Part shown: positions 8,740-16,851 of the stretch, in pieces
Numbering within the stretch: the first letter of the stretch is position 1
Layout: the number at the start of each line of letters is the position of its first letter
Source: Staphylococcus sp. GSSP0090
Lineage (GTDB): Bacteria > Bacillota > Bacilli > Staphylococcales > Staphylococcaceae
DNA length: 59,061 bases
Direction of reading: 5' to 3'
Assembly (NCBI RefSeq): GCF_013391405.1
Contig: NZ_JACBFD010000039.1
Coordinates: 1 to 59,061, forward strand
Position numbers and translations under genes: made by a program
Notes under the pieces: generated by a model
Databases searched by the model: none
Told to the model about the DNA's origin: nothing
The model's input: only the letters and a program-made list of their open reading frames with translations

Positions 8740-8782
8740 AAAGGCAATCCAATGCACAAAATAAAAGTGTTGGGTTGCCTTT
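8740..8782 (+). terminator. intrinsic terminator
   Basis: AAAGGCAATCCAA (8740-8752) pairs with TTGGGTTGCCTTT (8770-8782, one G-U), followed by T residues. Confidence 0.85.
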
Positions 8783-8819
8783 TTATATAGAAAATAATAA
8801 CTCGAAATTAAATAGGAGT

Positions 8820-8859
8820 GCCTTATAAATTTAATAAGGCAATGACAATAGGCTATAAT
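8820..8859 (+). promoter_or_regulatory. relP promoter with inverted repeat over -35
   Basis: -10 TATAAT (8854-8859) with a 17-bp spacer to a weak -35 TTAATA (8831-8836). An exact inverted repeat GCCTTAT (8820-8826) / ATAAGGC (8834-8840) straddles the -35, a plausible operator. Confidence 0.5.
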
Positions 8860-8895
8860 GTGTGTTAAAGAAGTTATTTATTGGAGGTAGGATAA

Positions 8896-9591
8896 ATGTA
8901 TATAGAACGTAAACCCTCGGTAAACATTGACGATTTGAAAGCAGAATTTAAAGAAAGCATTGATCATATTAACGCATCCGAAGAAGCATTAGATATGGTT
9001 GTGGGTTTTGTCGCTTTAGAGCAACTTTATACGTCTGCACTTAAAGAAATTAGTACAAAGTTGGATATTTTAGATGATCAATTTCAACAAATGTATAAAC
9101 ATAATCCCATTCATCACATGGAACGTCGTGTGAAAGAGATGAGAAGTTTGATTAATAAATTAGACAGAAAGGGTTATCCTATTAGCACAGTTTCTGCAAA
9201 GGAAAACATATTAGATATCGCTGGCATTAGAGTGATTTGTAATTACTTTGATGATATATATGTTATTGAAGACTTATTATTAAAGCAAGAAGACGTAAAA
9301 TTAATTAAACGTAAAGACTATATCGAACATCCAAAAGAAAATGGTTATAGAAGTTTACATATCGTTGTAACCATTCCAGTCTATTTAGCACATTCTGTAG
9401 AAATCGTTCCAGTAGAAATTCAAATAAGAACAATTGGCATGGATATGTGGGCGAGCTTAGAACATAAAATACGATATAAAAATACAGAAAATACGGAAAA
9501 ATATAAAGCAATTCTAAAACAATGTGCAACAGATATTACTTCAGTAGAAAGTAAAATGCAGGCAATACATTCAGAAGTATTTGATAATTAA
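8896..9591 (+). CDS. relP: small alarmone synthetase, (p)ppGpp synthase RelP
   Basis: 231 residues, a stand-alone RelA/SpoT nucleotidyltransferase domain without hydrolase or regulatory domains, cytosolic. It transfers pyrophosphate from ATP to GDP/GTP to make (p)ppGpp. Diagnostic blocks are D-I-A-G-I-R-V-I-C near residue 106, K-E-N-G-Y-R-S-L-H near 148, and E-I-Q-I-R-T ... [10 protein letters not shown] near 176. Length and the M-Y-I-E-R-K-P-S start fit the RelP (YwaC-like) type rather than RelQ, and the NAD kinase gene that normally follows relQ is absent. In S. aureus relP is induced by cell-wall stress; the inverted repeat over the -35 here may be part of such control. The ribosome site is TTGGAGG. 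Confidence 0.88.
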   Translation: MYIERKPSVNIDDLKAEFKESIDHINASEEALDMVVGFVALEQLYTSALKEISTKLDILDDQFQQMYKHNPIHHMERRVKEMRSLINKLDRKGYPISTVSAKENILDIAGIRVICNYFDDIYVIEDLLLKQEDVKLIKRKDYIEHPKENGYRSLHIVVTIPVYLAHSVEIVPVEIQIRTIGMDMWASLEHKIRYKNTENTEKYKAILKQCATDITSVESKMQAIHSEVFDN

Positions 9592-9615
9592 ATAATAAAA
9601 ACTTTCATAATATGC

Positions 9616-9646
9616 TTGCTCATGACGTCGCGTCATCAACTATGAT
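9616..9646 (+). promoter_or_regulatory. MerR-type promoter with 19-bp spacer and dyad
   Basis: -35 TTGCTC (9616-9621) and -10 TATGAT (9641-9646) are separated by 19 bp. The spacer contains a perfect dyad ATGACG-TCG-CGTCAT (9622-9636). Over-long spacers with a central dyad are the signature of MerR-family activation, here directly before the MerR gene, so autoregulation is expected. Confidence 0.75.
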
Positions 9647-9665
9647 TTACTTAGGAGGTGGTTAC

Positions 9666-10382
9666 ATGAGCCAATATCAAACCGGCGAATTAGCAAAGCA
9701 AAAGCATGTCTCTGTCCGTACCATTCAATATTATGATAAGAAAGGTCTATTAAAAACAGTGAAAACAGGGGAGAATGGTCGGCGTATATTTGACGAACAA
9801 AGTAAACAAGATTTAGATATCATCCTAGTATTAAAAGCTTTTAATTTCTCTTTGAAAGATATAAAAAAGATTATGATTGAAAAAAATAAGTTGCAAACGG
9901 TTCGCACTATGTTAGAACAGAAGGAAACTGAAATAGAAAAGGAAATGCAGAACAACAAAAGCATGCTTACAGAGGTACAACTATTTAAACAATATATTAG
10001 TCAACATTCTGAAGCGCCTTTAGAAAAACTATTAGCAACAAAAGCATACGTAAATCAAAAGTCCAAAATACAACAGTTTAAACAATCTGTATTGTATCGT
10101 GTCATACCAATAGCTATATTTCAGTATACTGCATTAGCAGCAAGTATTTTAACTAGAAAATGGTGGCCATTTTTATTTACTTTACCTGTATTGTTTGCCT
10201 TTGCCATATATTTTACAATATATATTTATTCAGCTTTAACCTATGTGTGTCCTAATTGCCAAGAAACATTCAAACCAAACTTGAAGCAATGGTTGTTTAC
10301 AGCACATACGCCTAAAACAAGAAAATTACAATGTCCACATTGTACTCAGGTTAACCATTGTATAGCAATTACCGCATTTTAA
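9666..10382 (+). CDS. membrane-anchored MerR family regulator with zinc ribbon
   Basis: 238 residues starting after a strong TTAGGAGGTGG. Residues 1-70 form the MerR winged helix (Y-Q-T-G-E-L-A-K ... V-R-T-I-Q-Y-Y-D-K-K-G-L-L), followed by the dimerising coiled coil (about 75-125). Then come two hydrophobic segments (about 150-195) and a C-terminal C-P-N-C ... C-P-H-C pair (about 200-225), a probable zinc ribbon. So a DNA-binding head is tethered to the membrane, with a metal-binding knuckle beyond the helices. Its own promoter has the 19-bp spacer and dyad of the family. No adjacent target gene is obvious and it ends at a terminator. The effector is unknown; membrane stress, an antimicrobial or metal/redox state are guesses. 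Confidence 0.82.
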   Translation: MSQYQTGELAKQKHVSVRTIQYYDKKGLLKTVKTGENGRRIFDEQSKQDLDIILVLKAFNFSLKDIKKIMIEKNKLQTVRTMLEQKETEIEKEMQNNKSMLTEVQLFKQYISQHSEAPLEKLLATKAYVNQKSKIQQFKQSVLYRVIPIAIFQYTALAASILTRKWWPFLFTLPVLFAFAIYFTIYIYSALTYVCPNCQETFKPNLKQWLFTAHTPKTRKLQCPHCTQVNHCIAITAF

Positions 10383-10413
10383 TAAATCATTTTATATATA
10401 AAATAAATTTTGC

Positions 10414-10454
10414 AACCGGTGTGTGAGGTAGGAAACCTGACATACCGGTTTTTT
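10414..10454 (+). terminator. intrinsic terminator after the merR gene
   Basis: AACCGGT (10414-10420) pairs with ACCGGTT (10444-10450), with further pairing inside (AGG/CCT), followed by T residues. Confidence 0.85.
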
Positions 10455-10480
10455 AAGCGTTCCTAATGTATCCTTCACAG

Positions 10481-10496
10481 TTGCAAGCGCTTGCAA
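10481..10496 (+). promoter_or_regulatory. perfect palindromic cre site of the gnt operon
   Basis: TTGCAAGCGCTTGCAA is a 16-bp palindrome and matches WTGNAANCGNWNNCA at every fixed position. It lies upstream of gntR and implies CcpA control of gluconate use. Confidence 0.85.
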
Positions 10497-10517
10497 ATTG
10501 GTGATTTGTGTATTAAC

Positions 10518-10535
10518 ATACTTGTATACAAGTAT
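10518..10535 (+). promoter_or_regulatory. GntR operator
   Basis: ATACTTGTATACAAGTAT is an 18-bp perfect palindrome, identical as far as I recall to the Bacillus subtilis GntR operator. It lies 28 bp before the gntR start, consistent with autorepression relieved by gluconate. Confidence 0.85.
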
Positions 10536-10563
10536 ATCGAAGAGTAATTGAGGTGATGTTTTA

Positions 10564-11244
10564 GTGAAATACGAATATCCAGAACAATGGTTAGAAGGTG
10601 TTTCAAAGGGCGAAATGATTGCAGCAGAAATTCGTCTTAGAATTGTAGATGGCAGCATAGCACCAGATACATTATTAACAGAGAATCAAATTGCTAAAGA
10701 ATATAATGTAAGTCGATCACCAGTGAGAGATGCATTTAAATTATTAAAGCAAGATCAACTCATTCATCTTGAACGCATGGGCGCAGAAGTCTTACCATTT
10801 GAAGAAAAAGAGAAAAAAGAGCTCTATGATTTAAGGATTATGTTAGAGTCATTTGCTTTTAGTAGAATCAAAAATTTAAATCATGCTCAAATTGTAAAGG
10901 AATTGAGAAAGCAACTCGAAATGATGAAAGTGGCAGTCAAATTTGAAGATGCGGAAGCCTTTACTGAACATGATATGAAATTTCATGAAGTAACGATTAT
11001 GGCTTCAAAACATCAATATTTGAAAACGTTTTGGAATAATTTGAGACCAGTGATGGAATCACTCATATTATTATCTATGCGTAAAAGAATGAATGAGAAC
11101 CCGGAAGATTTTGAACGTATTCATCATAATCATGAGATATTTGTAGAAGCGATAGATCGACAAGATGCTAAGAAACTTAAAGAAGCTTTTCATTTAAACT
11201 TTGATGATGTTGGTGAAGACATTGATAGCTTTTGGTTAACTTAG
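10564..11244 (+). CDS. gntR: gluconate operon repressor GntR
   Basis: 226 residues, GntR superfamily, FadR/FCD subfamily. The N-terminal winged helix (about 15-80) has A-E-I-R-L-R-I-V-D-G-S-I, L-T-E-N-Q-I-A-K-E-Y-N-V-S-R-S-P-V-R-D-A-F-K. The C-terminal FCD ligand domain (about 85-220) has L-R-I-M-L-E-S-F-A, H-D-M-K-F-H near residue 140 and H-N-H near 188, the metal-coordinating positions. The start is GTG after GAGGTGATG. It heads gntR-gntK-gntP, and the upstream palindrome matches the known GntR site, which supports repression of this operon with gluconate as inducer. Confidence 0.9.
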   Translation: MKYEYPEQWLEGVSKGEMIAAEIRLRIVDGSIAPDTLLTENQIAKEYNVSRSPVRDAFKLLKQDQLIHLERMGAEVLPFEEKEKKELYDLRIMLESFAFSRIKNLNHAQIVKELRKQLEMMKVAVKFEDAEAFTEHDMKFHEVTIMASKHQYLKTFWNNLRPVMESLILLSMRKRMNENPEDFERIHHNHEIFVEAIDRQDAKKLKEAFHLNFDDVGEDIDSFWLT

Positions 11245-11280
11245 CAATTTAATGAAGTAAAGATTGTAGGAGGCGAAATC

Positions 11281-12828
11281 ATGAAATACATGATTGGTGT
11301 TGATATTGGCACAACAAGTACAAAGTCAGTACTTTATGACGAAAAAGGTCAATTTATTATGAAGCATAACATTGGTTATCCATTGCACACGCCAAATGTA
11401 GAAGTTTCAGAAGAAAACCCAGATGAATTATTTGATGCCGTGTTAATGACAATAAAATATGTTATGAGAGAAGCAGACATCGCTAAAGAAGATCTCAAAT
11501 TGATTTCATTTAGTGCACAAATGCACAGTTTAATTGCAATGGATGCAAGTCATCAACGTTTAACAGAAAATTTAACTTGGGCTGATAATCGTGCGAGTAA
11601 ATATGCAGAAGCAATTAAAAACAAGCACAATGGCGATGAGATATATCAAAGAACAGGGACACCTATCCATCCAATGTCTCCATTATCTAAGATATTCTGG
11701 ATGAAACATGAACAACAGGAAATATTTAACCAAACTGCAACGTTTGCGGATATTAAGACATATATTTTCTATCAACTTTTTGAAACTTTTGTGATTGATC
11801 AATCCATGGCTTCTTCGACAGGAATGCTTAATTTGGAATCGCTAGAATGGGATAAAGAAGCATTGGCATTATTGGGTATAACAGAATCTCAATTGCCTGA
11901 AATTGTTCCAACGACACACATTTTAAAGGGTATGAAACGTAGATATGCGACATTAATGGGTATCGATGAAAATACACCCATTGTTGTTGGTGCAAGTGAT
12001 GGTGTACTTTCAAATTTAGGTGTAAATGCATTTAAAAAAGGTGAAGTCGCAGTGACGATTGGCACTTCTGGTGCTATTAGAACTGTAATTGACAAACCAC
12101 GCACAGATTATAAAGGAAGAATATTTTGCTATGTTCTAACAGAAGATCATTATGTTATTGGTGGTCCAGTTAATAATGGTGGCGTTGTACTACGTTGGTT
12201 ACGTGATGAATTACTAGCGAGTGAGGTAGAGACAGCCAAACGCTTAGGCGTTGATCCTTACGATGTGTTAACTAAGATTGCTAATAATGTTAAACCTGGT
12301 GCAGATGGTTTAATCTTCCATCCTTATTTAGCGGGAGAACGTGCACCTTTATGGAATGCTGATGCAAGAGGCTCATTCTTTGGTTTAACATTATCGCATA
12401 AGAAAGAACATATGATAAGAGCCGCTTTAGAAGGCGTTCTTTATAATCTATACACGGTGTATCTTGCACTTATAGAAGTGATGAATGAAACACCTAATAC
12501 CATAAAGGCGACGGGTGGATTTGCTAAAAGTGAAGTCTGGCGTCAAATGATGGCAGATATATTTGATACAGATTTAATTGTGCCAGAAAGTTATGAAAGT
12601 TCTTGTTTAGGTGCATGTGTATTAGGTATGAAGGCGTTAGGTGAAATTGATGACTTTTCAATTATAGAAGAGATGGTTGGAACAACAAACAAGCATCACC
12701 CAAATGAAGCTAACGTAAAAACATATCAACAGTTGATATCTATATTTATTAATTTAAGTCGTTCATTAGAAGACCGCTATACAGAAATAGCAACGTTTCA
12801 ACGTGAACATATGACTGAAGACGAATAA
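11281..12828 (+). CDS. gntK: gluconokinase (FGGY family)
   Basis: 515 residues, FGGY carbohydrate kinase that phosphorylates D-gluconate with ATP to 6-phosphogluconate, feeding the pentose phosphate pathway. The phosphate-binding D-I-G-T-T-S-T-K block is at residue 8, the FGGY substrate region S-F-S-A-Q-M-H-S near 77, G-A-S-D-G-V near 239, G-T-S-G-A near 261 and the C-terminal A-T-G-G-F-A-K-S near 415. Length is normal for the Bacillus-type enzyme. It lies 36 bases after gntR with a TAGGAGG site, so it is cotranscribed. Other FGGY kinases look similar, but the GntR operator and gntP neighbour decide the substrate. Confidence 0.92.
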   Translation: MKYMIGVDIGTTSTKSVLYDEKGQFIMKHNIGYPLHTPNVEVSEENPDELFDAVLMTIKYVMREADIAKEDLKLISFSAQMHSLIAMDASHQRLTENLTWADNRASKYAEAIKNKHNGDEIYQRTGTPIHPMSPLSKIFWMKHEQQEIFNQTATFADIKTYIFYQLFETFVIDQSMASSTGMLNLESLEWDKEALALLGITESQLPEIVPTTHILKGMKRRYATLMGIDENTPIVVGASDGVLSNLGVNAFKKGEVAVTIGTSGAIRTVIDKPRTDYKGRIFCYVLTEDHYVIGGPVNNGGVVLRWLRDELLASEVETAKRLGVDPYDVLTKIANNVKPGADGLIFHPYLAGERAPLWNADARGSFFGLTLSHKKEHMIRAALEGVLYNLYTVYLALIEVMNETPNTIKATGGFAKSEVWRQMMADIFDTDLIVPESYESSCLGACVLGMKALGEIDDFSIIEEMVGTTNKHHPNEANVKTYQQLISIFINLSRSLEDRYTEIATFQREHMTEDE

Positions 12829-12840
12829 TAAAATATTAGA

Positions 12841-12905
12841 ACAGGTACAGCTCAAGTCATGAGCGAATAAAAAAATATATTTAATCATGACGTTAGCTTA
12901 CCTGT
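12841..12905 (+). other. stem-loop in the gntK-gntP gap
   Basis: ACAGGTA..AGCT..GTCATGA (12841-12862) pairs with TCATGACGTTAGCTTACCTGT in its reverse order (12885-12905), with two small interruptions and an A/T loop. No T run follows, so it looks like an mRNA processing or stabilising element rather than a terminator. Confidence 0.55.
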
Positions 12906-12952
12906 GTCATATTTTTAAGAATAAAATTTTTATGCAATTAAGAAAGCGTTAC

Positions 12953-12994
12953 CAAGATTGAATGGCGATGTTGCTCAGCTGAAATTCAGTCTTG
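12953..12994 (+). other. second stem-loop just before the gntP ribosome site
   Basis: CAAGATTGAAT (12953-12963) pairs with ATTCAGTCTTG (12984-12994) with one G-U. It ends 7 bases before AAAGGGGAG, so it could affect gntP translation or transcript stability. Confidence 0.5.
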
Positions 12995-13016
12995 ATTTTG
13001 AAAGGGGAGAACGAAA

Positions 13017-14375
13017 ATGTTTGAAACAATTTGGCCACTGATCACTGTGGTAATCGGTATCATCGTATTATTGTCGCTCATCATATTCTTGAAATTAAAC
13101 ACATTTATTTCACTTATTATTACATCAGTTGTAACGGCTATATTATTAGGAATGCCGTTAGATAAAATCATAGAAACAATTGAAAATGGTATGGGCAGCA
13201 CACTAGGCCATATCGCTTTAATATTCGGTTTAGGTGCCATACTCGGTAAATTACTTGCCGATGGTGGTGGAGCTACACGAATCGCTGACACGCTCATAAA
13301 GAAATTTGGTCATAAGCACGTACAGTGGGCGATGTTAGTTGCCGCATTTATTGTCGGTATAGCATTATTCTTTGAGGTAGGCCTTGTCTTATTAATTCCA
13401 TTAGTATTTACGATTGCTAAACGAGCTAATGTATCACAATTGAAATTAGGGTTACCAATGGTAGTGGCGCTATCTGTAACACACGGATTTTTACCTCCGC
13501 ATCCTGGTCCAGTTGTCATTGCCAAAGAATTACAAGCCAATTTAGGCCATGTATTACTATACGGCATTATCATTGCGATACCAGTAACATTAATTGCTGG
13601 ACCACTTTTTAATAAAATTGCACAAAAAATTACACCTTCAGCATACAAACGCGAAGGCGACATATCCGCATTAGGTGCACAAAAAGAATTTTCTGAAGAG
13701 GAAATGCCTGGCTTTGGTATCAGTTTTTTAACTGCGGTATCACCTGTGATCTTAATGTTATTATCTACGATTGTACAACTCGTAACAGGACATGAATCAG
13801 CTACGAATGGCTTTGAATCATTTATTTACTTTATCGGTACTGCGGCTACTGCAATGCTGATTGCTGTCTTATTTGCGATTTTTACAATGGGTATCAAACA
13901 AGGAAGAAAAAATTCGGATATCATGGATTCGGTTTCAAATGCTATTTATCCAATCGGCATGATGATTTTAATTATCGGTGGTGGCGGTACTTTCAAACAA
14001 GTATTAATTGATGGTGGTGTCGGTGATACGATTGCCAAATTATTTGAAGGTACAGAAATGTCTCCAATATTACTTGCATGGATTGTTGCGGCAGTACTTC
14101 GAATTGCACTAGGATCATCTACTGTAGCAGCAATCTCATCAACAGGTATTGTTTTACCATTGCTACAAGCATCTGACGTTAACGTTGCATTAGTTGTATT
14201 AGCAATTGGTGCAGGTAGTGTCATTTTATCTCATGTGAATGATGCTGGATTCTGGATGTTCAAAGAATATTTCGGTTTAACAGTTAAAGAAACATTCTTA
14301 ACATGGTCATTACTAGAAACGGTTATCTCAGTTTCGGGTCTTGTCTTTATCTTGATTTTAAGTATATTTGTATAA
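13017..14375 (+). CDS. gntP: gluconate:H+ symporter GntP
   Basis: 452 residues, very hydrophobic with about 12-14 membrane segments, GntP family. Family blocks include G-L-G-A-I-L-G-K-L-L-A-D-G-G-G-A near residue 80, L-P-P-H-P-G-P-V near 162, I-I-G-G-G-G-T-F-K-Q-V-L near 320 and L-G-S-S-T-V-A-A-I-S-S near 365. It imports D-gluconate with a proton and supplies gntK. It is separated from gntK by 188 bases containing two stem-loops rather than a promoter I can recognise, and it has its own strong ribosome site. Confidence 0.92.
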   Translation: MFETIWPLITVVIGIIVLLSLIIFLKLNTFISLIITSVVTAILLGMPLDKIIETIENGMGSTLGHIALIFGLGAILGKLLADGGGATRIADTLIKKFGHKHVQWAMLVAAFIVGIALFFEVGLVLLIPLVFTIAKRANVSQLKLGLPMVVALSVTHGFLPPHPGPVVIAKELQANLGHVLLYGIIIAIPVTLIAGPLFNKIAQKITPSAYKREGDISALGAQKEFSEEEMPGFGISFLTAVSPVILMLLSTIVQLVTGHESATNGFESFIYFIGTAATAMLIAVLFAIFTMGIKQGRKNSDIMDSVSNAIYPIGMMILIIGGGGTFKQVLIDGGVGDTIAKLFEGTEMSPILLAWIVAAVLRIALGSSTVAAISSTGIVLPLLQASDVNVALVVLAIGAGSVILSHVNDAGFWMFKEYFGLTVKETFLTWSLLETVISVSGLVFILILSIFV

Positions 14376-14607
14376 AATATTCTTACAGTAATAAAATAAT
14401 AAAAGGTAGAATGATAGATTGATATAGAATTTAGACGTTTTTGACCAGACTCACTAATATGATTATCGTTTTTAAGGGCTTGACTCAAGCTTGTTTTAAA
14501 TGTAGTCAATTTTTGAGTTTGGTTTATTTTATAGCATGTTATGAATACTGGTTAAATAATGTCTTAACAACGTTTTAAAATAAAAAGTTCTGAAAAGGAG
14601 TTTGAAA

Positions 14608-15381
14608 ATGACAAAATTCAATTTAGATAGCTTTTCTTTAAAGGGTAAAAATGCAATTGTAACAGGTGGTGCACGTGGATTAGGGAAATATTATACGATT
14701 GCTTTAACCATGTATGGTGCCAATGTAACTGTAGTTAGTTCTTCTAAAAATGCTTGGGATGACATGAAGGAAAATGTGAAACATCATGTAGGTCAAGTAT
14801 CATTTCTCCAACAAGATTTAACTGAACCAGGTTCTGCAGCAAAGGTTATCGCAAATGCTGTTGAAACATGGGGCTCACTTGATATATTAGTGAACAATGC
14901 GGGTGTTCAAATTAGAAATAATATTTTGGATTATAAAGATAAAGATTGGCAAAGTGTGATAGATATTAATCTAAATGCGACGTATTATATGGCACACGAA
15001 GCGGCTAAAGTGATGACAGAACAAGGCTCTGGGAAAATCATTAACATAGGTTCGATGCAGTCTTATCGTGCTGGGAAAAATATTTTTCCTTACGCAGCAA
15101 GTAAACATGGGGTTGTTGGGATTACGCGTGCCTATGCCGATGCATTAGCACTATATAATATACAAGTTAATGCCTTATCACCTGGTTATATTCGTACGGA
15201 TATGACGAAAGCACTAGAAGAAGATCCGGTTAGAGGCCCAGAAATTAAAGGACATATACCTTCAGGAGAATGGGGCATCCCAGAAAATTTAATGGGTCCG
15301 CTGATATTTTTAGCTAGTGAAGCCTCAGATTATGTAACAGGGATATCATTGCCAGTGGATGGCGGATACTTACTAAGATAA
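14608..15381 (+). CDS. SDR family oxidoreductase, gluconate 5-dehydrogenase / KduD-like
   Basis: 257 residues, classical short-chain dehydrogenase. The cofactor motif T-G-G-A-R-G-L-G-K is near residue 19, N-N-A-G near 92, the catalytic S-M-Q-S ... Y-A-A-S-K near 145-163, and the C-terminal P-V-D-G-G-Y. The L-K-G-K-N-A-I-V-T-G-G-A-R-G-L-G and D-W-Q-S-V-I-D-I-N-L-N segments resemble 5-keto-gluconate reductases and 2-deoxy-D-gluconate 3-dehydrogenases. A TTG two codons earlier is possible, but the ATG sits 7 bases after AAGGAG. It lies 232 bases after gntP, so it is probably functionally linked to gluconate/ketogluconate but may have its own promoter. Confidence 0.75.
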   Translation: MTKFNLDSFSLKGKNAIVTGGARGLGKYYTIALTMYGANVTVVSSSKNAWDDMKENVKHHVGQVSFLQQDLTEPGSAAKVIANAVETWGSLDILVNNAGVQIRNNILDYKDKDWQSVIDINLNATYYMAHEAAKVMTEQGSGKIINIGSMQSYRAGKNIFPYAASKHGVVGITRAYADALALYNIQVNALSPGYIRTDMTKALEEDPVRGPEIKGHIPSGEWGIPENLMGPLIFLASEASDYVTGISLPVDGGYLLR

Positions 15382-15388
15382 GAGATAA

Positions 15389-15429
15389 ATAAACGCATCG
15401 GACAAAATAACTTTGTCCGATGCGTTTAT
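15389..15429. terminator. bidirectional hairpin terminator
   Basis: An 18-bp perfect stem (15389-15406 with 15412-15429) around a 5-base loop follows the SDR stop by 8 bases. Confidence 0.8.
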
Positions 15430-15653
15430 CATATAATTTTAACTATACTTATATTCATGTTATAGAATTGAATGTCACACCATTGGAATTACAACATGAA
15501 TTGATTTGAAAATGATAAAATAGAGAAGTTACTATTGTCTGAACATACTGAAAATAACGCAAAATTCATACCTTGAGTGCCATATTAAAGTATATGGATA
15601 AACTGAAGTATGGTGATAAAGGGCGTAGTTACATAGTTATAGGGGGTTAAAAT

Positions 15654-16727
15654 ATGAAAAGGATATTATTGATTGCGAGTGCATTTATTGGTGTAATTGT
15701 TGGTGCAGGTTTCGCTTCTGGACAAGAAGTACTCCAATACTTTACGAGTTTTGGCATGATGGGTACTTTTGGAGCAATTATAACGACAGCATTATTTACA
15801 TATGTTGGAATGATGCTAGTTTGGCTTGGAAGTAAGTCTAAAACGGATTCTCACAAAGAAGTGATTCATCGCATCACTGGTAAATCAATGTTTGGGAAAT
15901 TACTAGGATGGGTGATTGATTTAGTCATCATATTTACATTATTTGGTGTGGGTGTTGTCATGATTGCAGGTGCAGGCTCAAACCTTAATCAGCAGTTTGG
16001 TCTACCGTCTATTGTTGGGACATTATTAATGACTGTACTTATTTTACTCGCAGGCATGTTGAAAGTAGAAGGTGTTGTGAAAGTAATTGGAAATATTACG
16101 CCGTTTTTAATTATTTTTATCATTATTATTTCTGTTTATAGTTTTATGACGGCAGACAGTTCATTTTCACAGTTAAACACATTATCAGATGCGAAGCCTT
16201 CAACATTACCCAATTGGTTTGTAGCGGGTGTAAACTATGCATCATTTAATACGGCTGTAGGGGCATCCATGGCCATTGTTATGGGAGGATCAGAGAAAAA
16301 TACGAAAGTAGCAGCTATTGGGGGTCTCGTAGGCGGTCTAGCGTTAGGTATCATGATTGTATTGAGCCATCTAGCTATCTTCACACAAATAGATGTTATT
16401 GGAAATATGGAAATGCCAATGTTAGGCATTGTGAATCATATTTCACCTATACTTGGTGTCGTTATGGCGATTGTCATTTTTGGAATGATTTTTAATACTG
16501 GTTTAGGCATGTTTTATGCGTTTGCTACGAGATTTACAGTTGTAGATACGAAACGCTTCAAGATTTTCTATACGGTTACCATTATTGTAGGTTTATGTCT
16601 TAGCTTTGTTGGTTTTACAGATTTAGTAGCCATCTTCTATCCATTAATCGGATACCTAGGACTTGTATTAATTTGTGTATTACTCTATGCACCTTTTAAA
16701 TTGAAATTCGGTAAGAAGCATATATAA
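15654..16727 (+). CDS. YkvI-like membrane transporter
   Basis: 357 residues with about 10 membrane helices. The start I-L-L-I-A-S-A-F-I-G-V-I-V-G-A-G-F-A-S-G-Q-E looks like the first, unwound helix of a LeuT/APC-fold transporter, as in the YkvI family of Bacillus. G-V-G-V-V-M-I-A-G-A-G near residue 100 and V-N-Y-A-S-F-N near 195 fit the same family. The substrate is unknown. The ribosome site is TAGGGGG. It stands between the gluconate and glucuronide modules without clear operon partners. Confidence 0.75.
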   Translation: MKRILLIASAFIGVIVGAGFASGQEVLQYFTSFGMMGTFGAIITTALFTYVGMMLVWLGSKSKTDSHKEVIHRITGKSMFGKLLGWVIDLVIIFTLFGVGVVMIAGAGSNLNQQFGLPSIVGTLLMTVLILLAGMLKVEGVVKVIGNITPFLIIFIIIISVYSFMTADSSFSQLNTLSDAKPSTLPNWFVAGVNYASFNTAVGASMAIVMGGSEKNTKVAAIGGLVGGLALGIMIVLSHLAIFTQIDVIGNMEMPMLGIVNHISPILGVVMAIVIFGMIFNTGLGMFYAFATRFTVVDTKRFKIFYTVTIIVGLCLSFVGFTDLVAIFYPLIGYLGLVLICVLLYAPFKLKFGKKHI

Positions 16728-16851
16728 AAAGTTTATTGTAATGGGTTGCTTTGTTTATGCATATTAGTATTTATATATATATAATTAATTTCAAAACACA
16801 CCTTATCCTTATTTTTAGTTATAATAAAATAAAGGAATAGGGGGTGTTTTT

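Noticed and set aside
13310..14224. Several long antisense frames across gntP and other membrane protein genes
   Set aside because: They mirror hydrophobic codon patterns of the real genes, lack ribosome sites and have low-complexity Thr/Pro/Ala translations.
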